From Janthinobacterium sp. 344 (GTDB taxonomy: Bacteria; Pseudomonadota; Gammaproteobacteria; Burkholderiales; Burkholderiaceae_D): DNA of 64,000 bases. The notes beneath the pieces were generated by a model, which was given only the letters and a program-made list of their open reading frames with translations, had not been told where the DNA came from and did no database searches. Made by a program: the position numbers and the translations under genes. The stretch covers positions 1 through 64,000 of the forward strand of contig NZ_FOKL01000013.1 of NCBI RefSeq assembly GCF_900112025.1, read 5' to 3'. Positions 19,841 through 28,995 of this stretch are shown here, in pieces (within the stretch, counting starts at the first letter, position 1; every line of letters starts with the position of its first letter).

Positions 19841-20995
19841 ATGACCATGACTATCGCAAACACACTGGGCGCCCTGAGCGTGATGGCTGGCGCCTTGCTG
19901 GCCTCCCAATCGGCGCAGGCGCAGGACAACACCTTCATCAACCCGGACTGGGCCAACAGCGCCTGGTACATCGGCGCCGGCGTGGGCCAGTCGCGCGCCA
20001 CCATCGACGAGCCGCGCCTGCGCGCCAGCCTGGCCGCCAACGGCGAAACCGTCACCGGTTTTGCCAAGGACCAGCGCGACACGGGCTATAAATTGTTTGT
20101 CGGCCGGCAATTGAACCAGTACGTCGCCGTGGAAGCCGGTTACTTTGACCTGGGCAAGTTCGATTTCCAGTCGACCACCAGCGGCAACGGCGTGCTCAAC
20201 GGTGAAGCGGGCTTTCGCGGCGTGAACCTGGACTTGCTGGGCCAGCTGCCGCTGTCGCAGCGTTTATCTTTGCTGGGTCGGGTCGGCATGCACTACACCA
20301 AGACCAGCACCGACTTCAGCGGCAACCGACTGCTGGGCTCGTCCAATCTGCATGCCAGCGAGCGCAAGCTCAATGCCAAGCTGGGCCTGGGCCTGGAATA
20401 CAAGTTCAGCGAAGCGCTGGCCCTGCGCGGCGAAGTGGAGCGCTACCGCGTGAACGATGCCGTGGGCAACCGTGGCGACGCGGACCTGTATTCCGTCAGC
20501 CTCGTGTATAAACTGGGCCGCCCGGCCAGCGCCACGCCCGCCTACCAGCCGGCGCCACCGGTGGCATTGCCGCCCATCAGCGAAACCATGCCGGCCCCAG
20601 TGGCCGAGGTCAAGCCGGCGCCGACGCCCGTCTCGGAAAAAGTGTCGTTTGCCGCGGAAGCGCTGTTTGATTTCGATCAATCGACGCTCAAGCCGCAAGG
20701 CAAGGCGGCGCTGGACCAGTTGCTGGGCCAGTTGACGGGCATGGACCTGGAAGTGATCGTCACGGTGGGCCATACGGATGCCGTCGGTTCTGATGCCTAC
20801 AACCAGAAGCTGTCCTTGCGCCGCGCCGAAGCCGTCAAGGCTTACCTCGTCTCGCAAGGCGTGGAAACGAGCCGCGTCTATACGGAAGGCAAGGGCGAAA
20901 CCCAGCCCGTTGCCGACAACACCAGCGCCGCCGGCCGCGCCAAGAACCGCCGCGTGACGGTGGAAGTGGTGGGCACGCGCAAAGCCATGCGCTAA
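19841..20995 (+). CDS. OmpA-family outer-membrane protein
   Basis: 384 residues. A signal peptide ends near SAQAQ, then an N-terminal beta-barrel domain (WYIGAGVGQSRATID through SLVYKLGRP, about 40-225), a Pro/Ala/Val linker, and a C-terminal OmpA peptidoglycan-binding domain (FDFDQSTLKPQGKAALDQL; GHTDAVGSDAYNQKLSLRRA; AKNRRVTVEV). It starts 7 nt after the ice-binding-type lipoprotein, with no separate promoter visible, so the two are likely co-expressed. A second ATG two codons later (19847) is an alternative start. Confidence 0.92.
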   Translation: MTMTIANTLGALSVMAGALLASQSAQAQDNTFINPDWANSAWYIGAGVGQSRATIDEPRLRASLAANGETVTGFAKDQRDTGYKLFVGRQLNQYVAVEAGYFDLGKFDFQSTTSGNGVLNGEAGFRGVNLDLLGQLPLSQRLSLLGRVGMHYTKTSTDFSGNRLLGSSNLHASERKLNAKLGLGLEYKFSEALALRGEVERYRVNDAVGNRGDADLYSVSLVYKLGRPASATPAYQPAPPVALPPISETMPAPVAEVKPAPTPVSEKVSFAAEALFDFDQSTLKPQGKAALDQLLGQLTGMDLEVIVTVGHTDAVGSDAYNQKLSLRRAEAVKAYLVSQGVETSRVYTEGKGETQPVADNTSAAGRAKNRRVTVEVVGTRKAMR

Positions 20996-21008
20996 GTGGC
21001 ATGCGCAC

Positions 21009-21037
21009 AAAAAAACCGGCTCGCGCCGGTTTTTTTT
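21009..21037. terminator. Bidirectional terminator between ompA-like gene and yaiI-like gene
   Basis: ACCGGC/GCCGGT stem with loop TCGC, preceded by a run of A and followed by a run of T. It can end transcription from both converging genes. Confidence 0.85.
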
Positions 21038-21047
21038 CGTCCACGCA

Positions 21048-21515
21048 TTATTGCGCGGGAGCGGGCTTGCGGTGATGCTTGCTCAGATGCCGGTCCAGGC
21101 TGTTGGCGAACTGCTGCCGGTCCGACTGGCTGAAGGCGGCAGGCCCGCCCGTGTCGACGCCGCCGCTGCGCAATTCTTCCATGAAGGCGCGCATCGTCAA
21201 TTGCTGGGCGATATTGTCCTTCGTATAAAACTCGCCGCGCGGATTGAGCGCATAGCCGCCTTTCGCCAGCACGTCGGCCGCCAGCGGGATGTCGCCCGTA
21301 ATCACCAGGTCGCCGGGATTGAGCAGGCGCACGATTTCCTGGTCGGCCACGTCCGCGCCCGACGGCACTTGCACGGTGCGGATGAAGCGCGACGGCGGCA
21401 CGCGCAAGCCCTGGTTCGCCACCAGGGTGACAGGCAACTCCAGGCGGTCGGCGACCCGGTACAAAATTTCCTTGATGACCACGGGACAGGCATCGGCGTC
21501 GATCCAAATTTGCAT
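21048..21515 (-). CDS. YaiI/YqxD family (UPF0178, DUF188) protein
   Basis: 155 residues, starting MQIWIDADACPVVIKEILYR. It contains VTLVANQGLRVPPSRFIRTVQV, DLVITGDIPLAA, ALNPRGEFYT and GGPAAFSQSDRQQFANSLDR, closely following E. coli YaiI throughout. The PIN-like acidic residues (DADAC; GDIPLA) suggest a nuclease fold, but the function is not established. The ATG at 21515 matches the family start; a longer frame begins inside ruvB. It follows ruvB on the same strand. Confidence 0.9.
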   Translation of the reverse strand: MQIWIDADACPVVIKEILYRVADRLELPVTLVANQGLRVPPSRFIRTVQVPSGADVADQEIVRLLNPGDLVITGDIPLAADVLAKGGYALNPRGEFYTKDNIAQQLTMRAFMEELRSGGVDTGGPAAFSQSDRQQFANSLDRHLSKHHRKPAPAQ

Positions 21516-21547
21516 ACCCGGCATGCCCGGCCTTCCCTCTTCCGCCA

Positions 21548-22603
<1,056 letters not shown>

Positions 22604-22609
22604 GCCCTA

Positions 22610-23188
22610 TCAGCCTTTCGACAGCGCTTTCAGCGCCAGTTTGATGCCGTCGGAGACGCCGCTGCCAGCCGGCACGTTCTTCACGGCGGCCAGTGCTTCC
22701 TTGTCCGAATAGCCGAGCGCCACCAGGGCATTCAAGATATCCGATTGCGCGTCCGGCGCCGCATGGGCGCCGAGCGGGCCGAGATCCGCGCCGATCTTGC
22801 CCTTCAGTTCCAGCAGCAGGCGTTCGGCCGTCTTCTTGCCGATGCCCGGCACTTTCACGAGGCGGCCGGAATCCTGCAGGGTGATCGCTTGCGCCAGGTC
22901 GGCGATCGTCATGCCGGAGAGAATCGACAGCGCCATGCGCGCACCCACGCCCGTGATCTTGATCAGCTGGCGGAACACGGCCCGCTCGGCCGCATTGCCA
23001 AAGCCAAACAGCAAATGCGCATCTTCGCGGATGGCCTGGTGCGTGAACAGCACGACTTTTTCCCCCACATGGGGCAGGTTGTAAAACGTGCTCATCGGCA
23101 CGTCGACTTCATAGCCGACGCCCTGGCAATCGACCAGCAATTGTGGCGGATTCTTTTCAAGCAAAATACCGGAGAGACGGCCTATCAT
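22610..23188 (-). CDS. ruvA: Holliday junction DNA helicase subunit RuvA
   Basis: 192 residues. It binds four-way junctions as a tetramer and loads RuvB. The N-terminal OB fold starts MIGRLSGILLEKNPPQLLVD, helix-hairpin-helix motifs are ITGVGARMALSIL and VPGIGKKTAERLLLEL, and a C-terminal domain (DILNALVALGYSDKEA) contacts RuvB. It lies between ruvC (35-nt gap) and ruvB. Confidence 0.98.
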   Translation of the reverse strand: MIGRLSGILLEKNPPQLLVDCQGVGYEVDVPMSTFYNLPHVGEKVVLFTHQAIREDAHLLFGFGNAAERAVFRQLIKITGVGARMALSILSGMTIADLAQAITLQDSGRLVKVPGIGKKTAERLLLELKGKIGADLGPLGAHAAPDAQSDILNALVALGYSDKEALAAVKNVPAGSGVSDGIKLALKALSKG

Positions 23189-23223
23189 CGCGTGTTCCTA
23201 ATGTTAAATTTCAGAGTGCTGCT

Positions 23224-23763
23224 TTATCCAACGAGGCGGCCGCGCTTCATGCGCAGCCCCTGCAACTGGGGCGCCAGCGCGCCGAGCATGGCCAGCGCAT
23301 CGATGCTGTTGGCGTGGCAGATGGCCACGCCCAGTGCATCGGCCGCATCCGTGCCGGGCAGGCCGGGCAAGGACAGCAGGCGCGAGACCATGTCCTGCAC
23401 CTGTTCCTTGGCCGCCTTGCCGTGGCCGGTGACGGCCTGTTTCACCTGCAGCGCCGTGTATTCGGCTACCGACAGGTCAGAATTAACGAGTGCACAAATG
23501 GCGGCGCCCCGTGCCTGGCCCAGCAGCAAGGTGGATTGGGGATTGACGTTGACAAACACTTTTTCGATGGCCGCGCAATCGGGCTGGTAGGTGCCGACGA
23601 TTTCGCTCACGCCCTGCAGGATGATCTTCAGGCGCGGCGGCAATTCCCCGTCGGAACCCGTCTTGACGGTCCCCGACGCGATATAGCGCAGCTTGTTGCC
23701 GTGTTTTTCAATGACCCCAAAGCCGGTGGTGCGCAGGCCAGGATCGATGCCAAGAATAATCAT
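23224..23763 (-). CDS. ruvC: Holliday junction resolvase RuvC
   Basis: 179 residues. Endonuclease resolving Holliday junctions with RuvAB. RNase-H-fold acidic residues are visible in MIILGIDPGLRTTGFG (Asp7), AAIEKVFVNVN and the C-terminal DAADALGVAICH. First gene of ruvCAB in this orientation. The ATG directly abuts a TATAGA-containing region preceded by a strong hairpin. Confidence 0.97.
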   Translation of the reverse strand: MIILGIDPGLRTTGFGVIEKHGNKLRYIASGTVKTGSDGELPPRLKIILQGVSEIVGTYQPDCAAIEKVFVNVNPQSTLLLGQARGAAICALVNSDLSVAEYTALQVKQAVTGHGKAAKEQVQDMVSRLLSLPGLPGTDAADALGVAICHANSIDALAMLGALAPQLQGLRMKRGRLVG

Positions 23764-23784
23764 CGCCAGATTCTATAATGAATA

Positions 23785-23817
23785 CGGCAGGCACCGGTGA
23801 ATAACCGGTGCCTGCCG
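23785..23817. terminator. Strong hairpin between purH and ruvC
   Basis: CGGCAGGCACCGG and CCGGTGCCTGCCG form a perfect 13-bp stem around TGAATAA. A TTTT follows only on the + strand; on the minus strand the tail is GTATTCATTAT, so termination of purH read-through is plausible but not certain. Confidence 0.55.
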
Positions 23818-23844
23818 TTTTGTCACATTCAAAGAAGGTGGGAT

Positions 23845-23942
23845 AAACCGTAGCGAGCGGCGATGCGGCGTGGCCGAGAAGCGCAACTGTGCTGGAGCAC
23901 AGTGAGCATCGCAGGCCGCGCCCCGCGCCGCGCAGTAGGTTT
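23845..23942 (+). repeat. Dispersed ~100-bp intergenic element, copy b
   Basis: Begins AAACCGTAGCGAGCGG and ends CGCGCAGTAGGTTT, so the ends are short inverted repeats (AAACC/GGTTT). The centre is a hairpin CTGTGC-TGGA-GCACAG followed by ACAGTGAGCATCGCAGGCCG. It sits 11 nt beyond the purH stop, opposite in orientation to purH. Confidence 0.85.
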
Positions 23943-23953
23943 AGACCGCCTTC

Positions 23954-25540
23954 TTAATGACGGAAGTGACGCGTGCCCGTGTACAGCATCACGACGCCGC
24001 GCTCGTCCGCCGCGTCGATCACTTCCTGGTCGCGCATGGAGCCGCCCGGGTGGATGACGCAGGTCGCGCCCGCGTCGACGACGACGTCGAGGCCGTCGCG
24101 GAAGGGGAAGAAGGCGTCCGACGCCACGACGGAACCCGTCAGCGACAGGCCGGCGTTTTGCGCCTTGATGGAAGCGATGCGGGCCGAGTCGATGCGGCTC
24201 ATCTGGCCGGCGCCCACGCCCAGGGTCATGTTATTGCCGCAGAAGACGATGGCGTTCGACTTGACGAATTTCGCCACTTTCCAGGCGAACATCAGGTCGG
24301 ACAATTGCTGCGGCGTTGGCTGCAGCTTGCTGACCACGCGCAAGTCGCCGATACCGACATTTTTCGCGTCCGGCGATTGCACCAGCAAGCCACCACCGAC
24401 GCGCTTGAAGTCCATGGCGTTGACGCCTGCGCCCAGCGGAATTTCCAGCATGCGCACGTTTTGCTTGCTCGACAGAATCTGTTTCGCTTCGGCGGAGAAC
24501 GACGGGGCGATCAGCACTTCGACGAACAGCTTGGCGATCTCGCCGGCGGTGGCGCCGTCCAGTTCGGTATTAAACGCGATGATGCCGCCGAATGCGGAGG
24601 TCGGGTCCGTCTGCAGGGCGCGCGCGTACGCTTCGGCCGCATTCTTGCCCAGGGCCACGCCGCACGGGTTCGCGTGCTTGACGATGACGCAGGCGGCGCT
24701 TTGCTCGAAACCGCCCAGGCTCTTCACGCATTCCCAGGCCGCATCGGCGTCGGCGATGTTGTTGTACGACAATTCCTTGCCTTGCAGCTGGCGGTAGTTC
24801 GCCAGCGCGCCATCGGTGGCGGTCAGGTCGCGGTAGAAGGCGGCGCTCTGGTGCGGATTCTCGCCGTAGCGCATGTCCTGCACTTTTTCAAAGGCCACGT
24901 TGAGGATCTGCGGATAGGCGCCGCGCTCGGCGTGCACCTTCGTCGGGCCCAGGCTGGTCAGGTAGTTGGTGATGGCGCCATCGTATTGCGCCGTGTGCGC
25001 AAAGACTTTTTTCGCCAGCATGAATTTGGTGTCGTAGCTGACGTCGCCGGCCGTGCCGTCGGCCGAGCGGATTTCCGCCAGCACCGCGTCATAGTCGGTC
25101 GGGTCGCAGATGACGACCACGTCCTTGTGGTTCTTGGCCGCCGAACGCAGCATGGTCGGGCCGCCGATATCGATGTTTTCGATCGCGTCTTCCAGGGTGC
25201 AGTCGGCCTTGGCCACGGTGCCCTGGAACGGGTACAGGTTGACCACCACCATGTCGATGGTCGGCATGTCGTGCTCGACCAATTTCGACATGTGCTCAGG
25301 GAAATCGCGGCGCGCCAGGATACCACCATGCACTTTCGGGTGCAGGGTCTTCACGCGGCCATCGAGCATCTCCGGGAAACCCGTGTAATCGGCGACTTCC
25401 GTGACGGGAACACCGTTGTCTGCCAGCAATTTGGCGGTGCCGCCGGTGGACAGGAGGTTGACGCCGAGGGCGGACAGGGCGCGGGCGAAGTCGAGAACGC
25501 CGGTCTTGTCGGAAACGGAGAGGAGAGCTTGTTTGATCAT
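23954..25540 (-). CDS. purH: Bifunctional AICAR transformylase/IMP cyclohydrolase
   Basis: 528 residues. Catalyses the last two steps of de novo IMP synthesis. The N-terminal MGS-like cyclohydrolase domain has LLSTGGTAKLL and DGRVKTLHPKVHGG; the C-terminal transformylase has KHANPCGVA and ends with the DAGATCVIHPGGS segment. The ATG at 25540 (MIKQALLSVSDKTG) is the family start. It lies downstream of fis, in the fis-purH-ruv order common in betaproteobacteria. Confidence 0.97.
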   Translation of the reverse strand: MIKQALLSVSDKTGVLDFARALSALGVNLLSTGGTAKLLADNGVPVTEVADYTGFPEMLDGRVKTLHPKVHGGILARRDFPEHMSKLVEHDMPTIDMVVVNLYPFQGTVAKADCTLEDAIENIDIGGPTMLRSAAKNHKDVVVICDPTDYDAVLAEIRSADGTAGDVSYDTKFMLAKKVFAHTAQYDGAITNYLTSLGPTKVHAERGAYPQILNVAFEKVQDMRYGENPHQSAAFYRDLTATDGALANYRQLQGKELSYNNIADADAAWECVKSLGGFEQSAACVIVKHANPCGVALGKNAAEAYARALQTDPTSAFGGIIAFNTELDGATAGEIAKLFVEVLIAPSFSAEAKQILSSKQNVRMLEIPLGAGVNAMDFKRVGGGLLVQSPDAKNVGIGDLRVVSKLQPTPQQLSDLMFAWKVAKFVKSNAIVFCGNNMTLGVGAGQMSRIDSARIASIKAQNAGLSLTGSVVASDAFFPFRDGLDVVVDAGATCVIHPGGSMRDQEVIDAADERGVVMLYTGTRHFRH

Positions 25541-25632
25541 GGCTGTGGCTAGGTGGTTAAGTGTTCTTGGCGAATGGCGCAGACGCTGAGGCTGCGGCGG
25601 ATTCAAATCTTGGCGTCACTTGCATGCCGGCA

Positions 25633-25866
25633 TTACAGCAAACCGTGCTCCTGCAATTTCTTGCGCAGGGTATTGCGGTTGATGCCCAGCATCTGCGCGG
25701 CATGCGACTGGTTGCCATCGGCGCGTGTCATCACGACTTCCAGGATGGGCTTTTCCACGGTCAGCACGACCATGTCATAGATATTCGATGCTTGCTGTTC
25801 GCCCAGGTCATTGAAGTAATCTTCTAGACTTTTCTGTACGACTTCCTGAATGCTTTCTTTGCTCAT
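25633..25866 (-). CDS. fis: Fis-family DNA-binding protein
   Basis: 77 residues, shorter than the 98-residue enterobacterial Fis at the N-terminus, which is usual in betaproteobacteria. The C-terminal helix-turn-helix is intact (GNQSHAAQMLGINRNTLRKKLQEHGLL). A dimeric nucleoid-associated bender and growth-phase regulator by family. It lies 169 nt after dusB, the typical dusB-fis pairing; the gap may hold an extra promoter. Confidence 0.95.
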   Translation of the reverse strand: MSKESIQEVVQKSLEDYFNDLGEQQASNIYDMVVLTVEKPILEVVMTRADGNQSHAAQMLGINRNTLRKKLQEHGLL

Positions 25867-26035
25867 TTGTATGCTTCAACCGGCTGAACACCTGACAATC
25901 CACTGCCGCGGCGCTCATGCGGGCCGCTTGCTGCCATCTTGTCTCGGTGTTGTAATTAATATTGCATGACGCTCTGTATATAGGCGCTCGCCCTTGTTCT
26001 TACGTGACTTGCTGATGTACTGCGTTGCTATCTGC

Positions 26036-27088
26036 TCATGCTGCCGTGGCTGTAGGTTTGATCACATCGATCAGGCCACTTTCACTGGATTCGGAGAGGC
26101 GGTATTGTAACCGTTCGCCAAATTTCCATTGCGACTCAAAAAATTGATCCACGGCCAGCAGTTGCGCGTCCGTCGACTCCAGCAAGTTCATTTGCTGGCG
26201 GAACGCTTCGCCGCCTTCCAGATCCTTGACGTACCAGCCGATGTGCTTGCGCGCCGTGCGCACGCCGAGAAATTCCCCATAAAACGCGTAATGGGCGCGC
26301 AAATGCTCCTCCATCAGGGTGCGCACCTCATCCACGTACGGCGCCGGCAGCAAGGTGCCGGTACGCAAGAAATGGTCGATCTCGCGGCAAATCCATGGCC
26401 GCCCCTGCGCCGCGCGGCCGATCATGACGGCATCGGCGCCCGTTTGATCGAGCACAAAGCGGGCCTTTTCCGGGCTGGTAATGTCGCCGTTGGCCACCAC
26501 GGGGATGCCCACCGATGCTTTCACAGCGGCAATAGTTTCGTATTCGGCATCGCCTTTGTAGCCATCGGCGCGCGTGCGGCCGTGCAAGGTCAGCATCTGG
26601 ATGCCCGCTTGCTCGGCGATGCGGGCGATTTTCAGGGCGTTCTTGTTTTCGCGGTTCCAGCCCGTGCGAAATTTCAGGGTGACGGGCACGTCGACGGCAT
26701 TGACGACGGCGTGCAAAATCTTTTCGACCAGGCTTTCGTTTTGCAGCAGGGCCGAACCGCACCAGCTGTTGCAGACCTTTTTCACGGGGCAACCCATGTT
26801 GATGTCGATGATCTGCGCGCCCCGGTCCACGTTGAACTTGGCGCAATCGGCCAGGTCTTGCGGATCGGCACCGGCGATCTGCACGGCTTTCGGCTCCATT
26901 TCGCCGTCGTGGTCCGTGCGGCGCGCGCTTTTTTCCGTCGCCCACAGGCGCGGATTGGACGCCGCCATCTCGGACACGGCGTAACCGGCACCCAACTGCT
27001 TGCACAACTGGCGGAAAGGCCGATCCGTCACGCCCGCCATGGGAGCGACGAAAACGTTGTTGCGCAGAATGTGAGGGCCGATTTGCAC
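26036..27088 (-). CDS. dusB: tRNA-dihydrouridine synthase B
   Basis: 350 residues. FMN-dependent reductase making dihydrouridine in the D-loop. The FMN barrel starts with VFVAPMAGVTDRPFRQLC, the catalytic cysteine lies in NMGCPVKKVCNSWCGSALL, and the FMN phosphate site is VVANGDITS...MIGRAAQGRPW. Usual N-terminus MQIGPHILRNN. It is the first gene of the dusB-fis pair. The C-terminal extension (about 330-350) is Ser/Thr rich and not diagnostic. Confidence 0.96.
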   Translation of the reverse strand: MQIGPHILRNNVFVAPMAGVTDRPFRQLCKQLGAGYAVSEMAASNPRLWATEKSARRTDHDGEMEPKAVQIAGADPQDLADCAKFNVDRGAQIIDINMGCPVKKVCNSWCGSALLQNESLVEKILHAVVNAVDVPVTLKFRTGWNRENKNALKIARIAEQAGIQMLTLHGRTRADGYKGDAEYETIAAVKASVGIPVVANGDITSPEKARFVLDQTGADAVMIGRAAQGRPWICREIDHFLRTGTLLPAPYVDEVRTLMEEHLRAHYAFYGEFLGVRTARKHIGWYVKDLEGGEAFRQQMNLLESTDAQLLAVDQFFESQWKFGERLQYRLSESSESGLIDVIKPTATAA

Positions 27089-27236
27089 TGAGGAACCTGG
27101 AATGGACGGAGGAACCTGCTATTTTAACCGATTCCCTGCCTAATTAATAAGCACTATTTTTTTGCTTCAGTGCGCCTGGGCGAGCGCCGCGCTTGTGCAG
27201 TACAGCAAAACAAGGCGCCGGCGGACCGCCCCGCTC

Positions 27237-27881
27237 TTAGCCCAGCTCGTCCATCGCGGGCGCGCTCAGATGTTCGATATTGCCCCAATGCACCAGATGC
27301 AGCTTGCCATCGGCATACGAAAACCGGTTCACGCTGGCATTTTTCACCTGGAAGTCGCGTGGACTGTCGAGTGTCATGCCAACCGCTTCCCGGTAGGCGC
27401 ATTCGAGCACGCCGCCGTGCGCCACGATGGCGATGGTCTGGCCGTCATAGCGTTCGGCCCAGCGGGCGATGGCGCCATTGGCGCGCATGTAAAACTGGCG
27501 GAAACTTTCCGCCTGGCGCTCGCCGGACGGCATCACGGCATCGATCTGGCGCGCTTGCCATTGCGCATATTCATGCGGATAGCGCGCGGCGATGTCGGCG
27601 TACAACAAGCCTTCGAAGGCGCCATAGCAGCGCTCGCGCAGCAAGGGGTCTATTTGCACGGGCAAGTGTTTCACGTCAGCGACGGCTTGCGCCGTCTGCC
27701 GCGCGCGCTGCAAATCGCTGGCGATGATGGCGGCCAGCGGCTCGTCCGCCAGCGCCTGCCCCAAGGCGGCCGCTTGCGCCAGGCCCGCCGCGTTCAGGGC
27801 GATGTCGATATGGCCCTGCAGGCGGCGGTCCGCATTCCAGGCCGTTTCGCCATGGCGTATCAGTAAAATGGTTGTGCTCAT
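27237..27881 (-). CDS. Histidine phosphatase (phosphoglycerate-mutase-like) family protein
   Basis: 214 residues. The catalytic RHGE motif (LLIRHGETAWNADRRLQG), the second arginine region (SDLQRARQTAQAVA), LLRERCYGAFEG and the second catalytic histidine (IAIVAHGGVLECAYRE) are all present. Substrate is unknown; CobC-like or GpmB-like phosphatase roles are possible. Its ATG overlaps the stop of the YbhB gene by 4 nt, making it the last gene of the tyrS-dtd-ybhB-phosphatase operon. Confidence 0.9.
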   Translation of the reverse strand: MSTTILLIRHGETAWNADRRLQGHIDIALNAAGLAQAAALGQALADEPLAAIIASDLQRARQTAQAVADVKHLPVQIDPLLRERCYGAFEGLLYADIAARYPHEYAQWQARQIDAVMPSGERQAESFRQFYMRANGAIARWAERYDGQTIAIVAHGGVLECAYREAVGMTLDSPRDFQVKNASVNRFSYADGKLHLVHWGNIEHLSAPAMDELG

Positions 27882-28519
27882 GTTTTCAAGGTAAGTGCCA
27901 GCTCGGGGTTGAGCGAATAGGCAACGACGAGCTGGGCTTCGTCGAGGATGTGGCCAAACATGGCGGCGTACGCCTGCTGGCCCGTAAAACGCTCGGGCAA
28001 ATCCAGGCGCGGCACGTCGAGCGCGTACAGGCGAAAAATGTAATGGTGGATGCGTTCGTCATTCCACGGCGGGCAGGGACCATCATAACCGTGATAATCC
28101 CCGGCCATGGCGGCATCGCCGGCAAACCAGCCCGTATAGTCGTTGAGGCCCTGGCGCAAGGCCGGCGCACCGCTGTCGGCAGTCTTGCCGCGCGGCGTGA
28201 TGCCGCTGGAAAACGCGCCGGCGGCAATCGCACGCATGGCCAGGGGAATATCGAGCAAGCTCCAGTGATAAAAGTCGCCGCGCGGCGCCGTCAACGGCAA
28301 GGACCGGCCTTCAACGTTGACCAGGCTGGCGTCCTGCGGCGCGTCGGGGTCGATGCAGAACAGGGCCAGCGACTCGGTGCCGTTGGGCACCTCGTCCCAC
28401 GCCAGATGGGGATTGCGGTTGCCCGCGAGGCGCACGCGGCTGGCCGGATCGATCTCGGCAAACGCATACTCGGCCGGCATCAGGCCGCCATCACGAAACG
28501 TCTCGCTCCACAATTTCAT
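27878..28519 (-). CDS. YbhB/YbcL family (PEBP, Raf-kinase-inhibitor-like) protein
   Basis: 213 residues with the PEBP-fold signatures NRNPHLAWDEVPNGTESLALFCIDPDAP, DFYHWSLLDIP and YDGPCPPWNDERIHHYIFRLYALD. The family is structurally related to phosphatidylethanolamine-binding proteins; bacterial roles are mostly unproven. No signal peptide is seen, so it is probably cytosolic. It lies 26 nt after dtd and overlaps the phosphatase gene. Confidence 0.92.
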   Translation of the reverse strand: MKLWSETFRDGGLMPAEYAFAEIDPASRVRLAGNRNPHLAWDEVPNGTESLALFCIDPDAPQDASLVNVEGRSLPLTAPRGDFYHWSLLDIPLAMRAIAAGAFSSGITPRGKTADSGAPALRQGLNDYTGWFAGDAAMAGDYHGYDGPCPPWNDERIHHYIFRLYALDVPRLDLPERFTGQQAYAAMFGHILDEAQLVVAYSLNPELALTLKT

Positions 28520-28545
28520 CGCTTGCTCCTCTTTATATTTTTTAG

Positions 28546-28995
28546 TTATTGCTTTGCGTTTACTTGTAGCCAGAACGTGACGGGGCCGTCATTGGTGAGC
28601 GACACCTGCATGTCGGCACCGAACTGCCCCGTTTGCACGGTGGCATGGCGGCTGCGCGCCTGCTCCACGAAATGCGTGAACAGGCGCAAGCCGTCCTGCG
28701 GCGCGGCCGCGGGCGTGAACGACGGGCGCGTGCCCGACTTGGTATCGGCCGCCAGGGTGAACTGCGGCACCAGCAGCAGGCCGCCGGCCACGTCGGCCAC
28801 GCTGCGGTTCATCTTGCCCGCCTCGTCGGCAAACACGCGATAGCCCAGCAGCTTGGTCAGCAAGGCGTCCGCTTCCTTCTCCGTATCGCCCCGCTCGGCG
28901 CACACGAGCACCATCAGCCCGGCGTCGATGGCGCCGATGGTGGCGCCGGCAACATCGACCTTCGCCTGGGTGACGCGCTGCAGCAGCGCGATCAT
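28546..28995 (-). CDS. dtd: D-aminoacyl-tRNA deacylase
   Basis: 149 residues. Hydrolyses D-amino acids mis-attached to tRNA, a proofreading step. The N-terminal MIALLQRVTQAKVDV, the GGLLLVPQFTLAADT segment and the Gly-cis-Pro motif in NDGPVTFWL are all visible. The ATG at 28995 overlaps the tyrS stop (ATGA), so translation is coupled to tyrosyl-tRNA synthetase, a sensible pairing since D-Tyr-tRNA is a known substrate of the family. Confidence 0.96.
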   Translation of the reverse strand: MIALLQRVTQAKVDVAGATIGAIDAGLMVLVCAERGDTEKEADALLTKLLGYRVFADEAGKMNRSVADVAGGLLLVPQFTLAADTKSGTRPSFTPAAAPQDGLRLFTHFVEQARSRHATVQTGQFGADMQVSLTNDGPVTFWLQVNAKQ

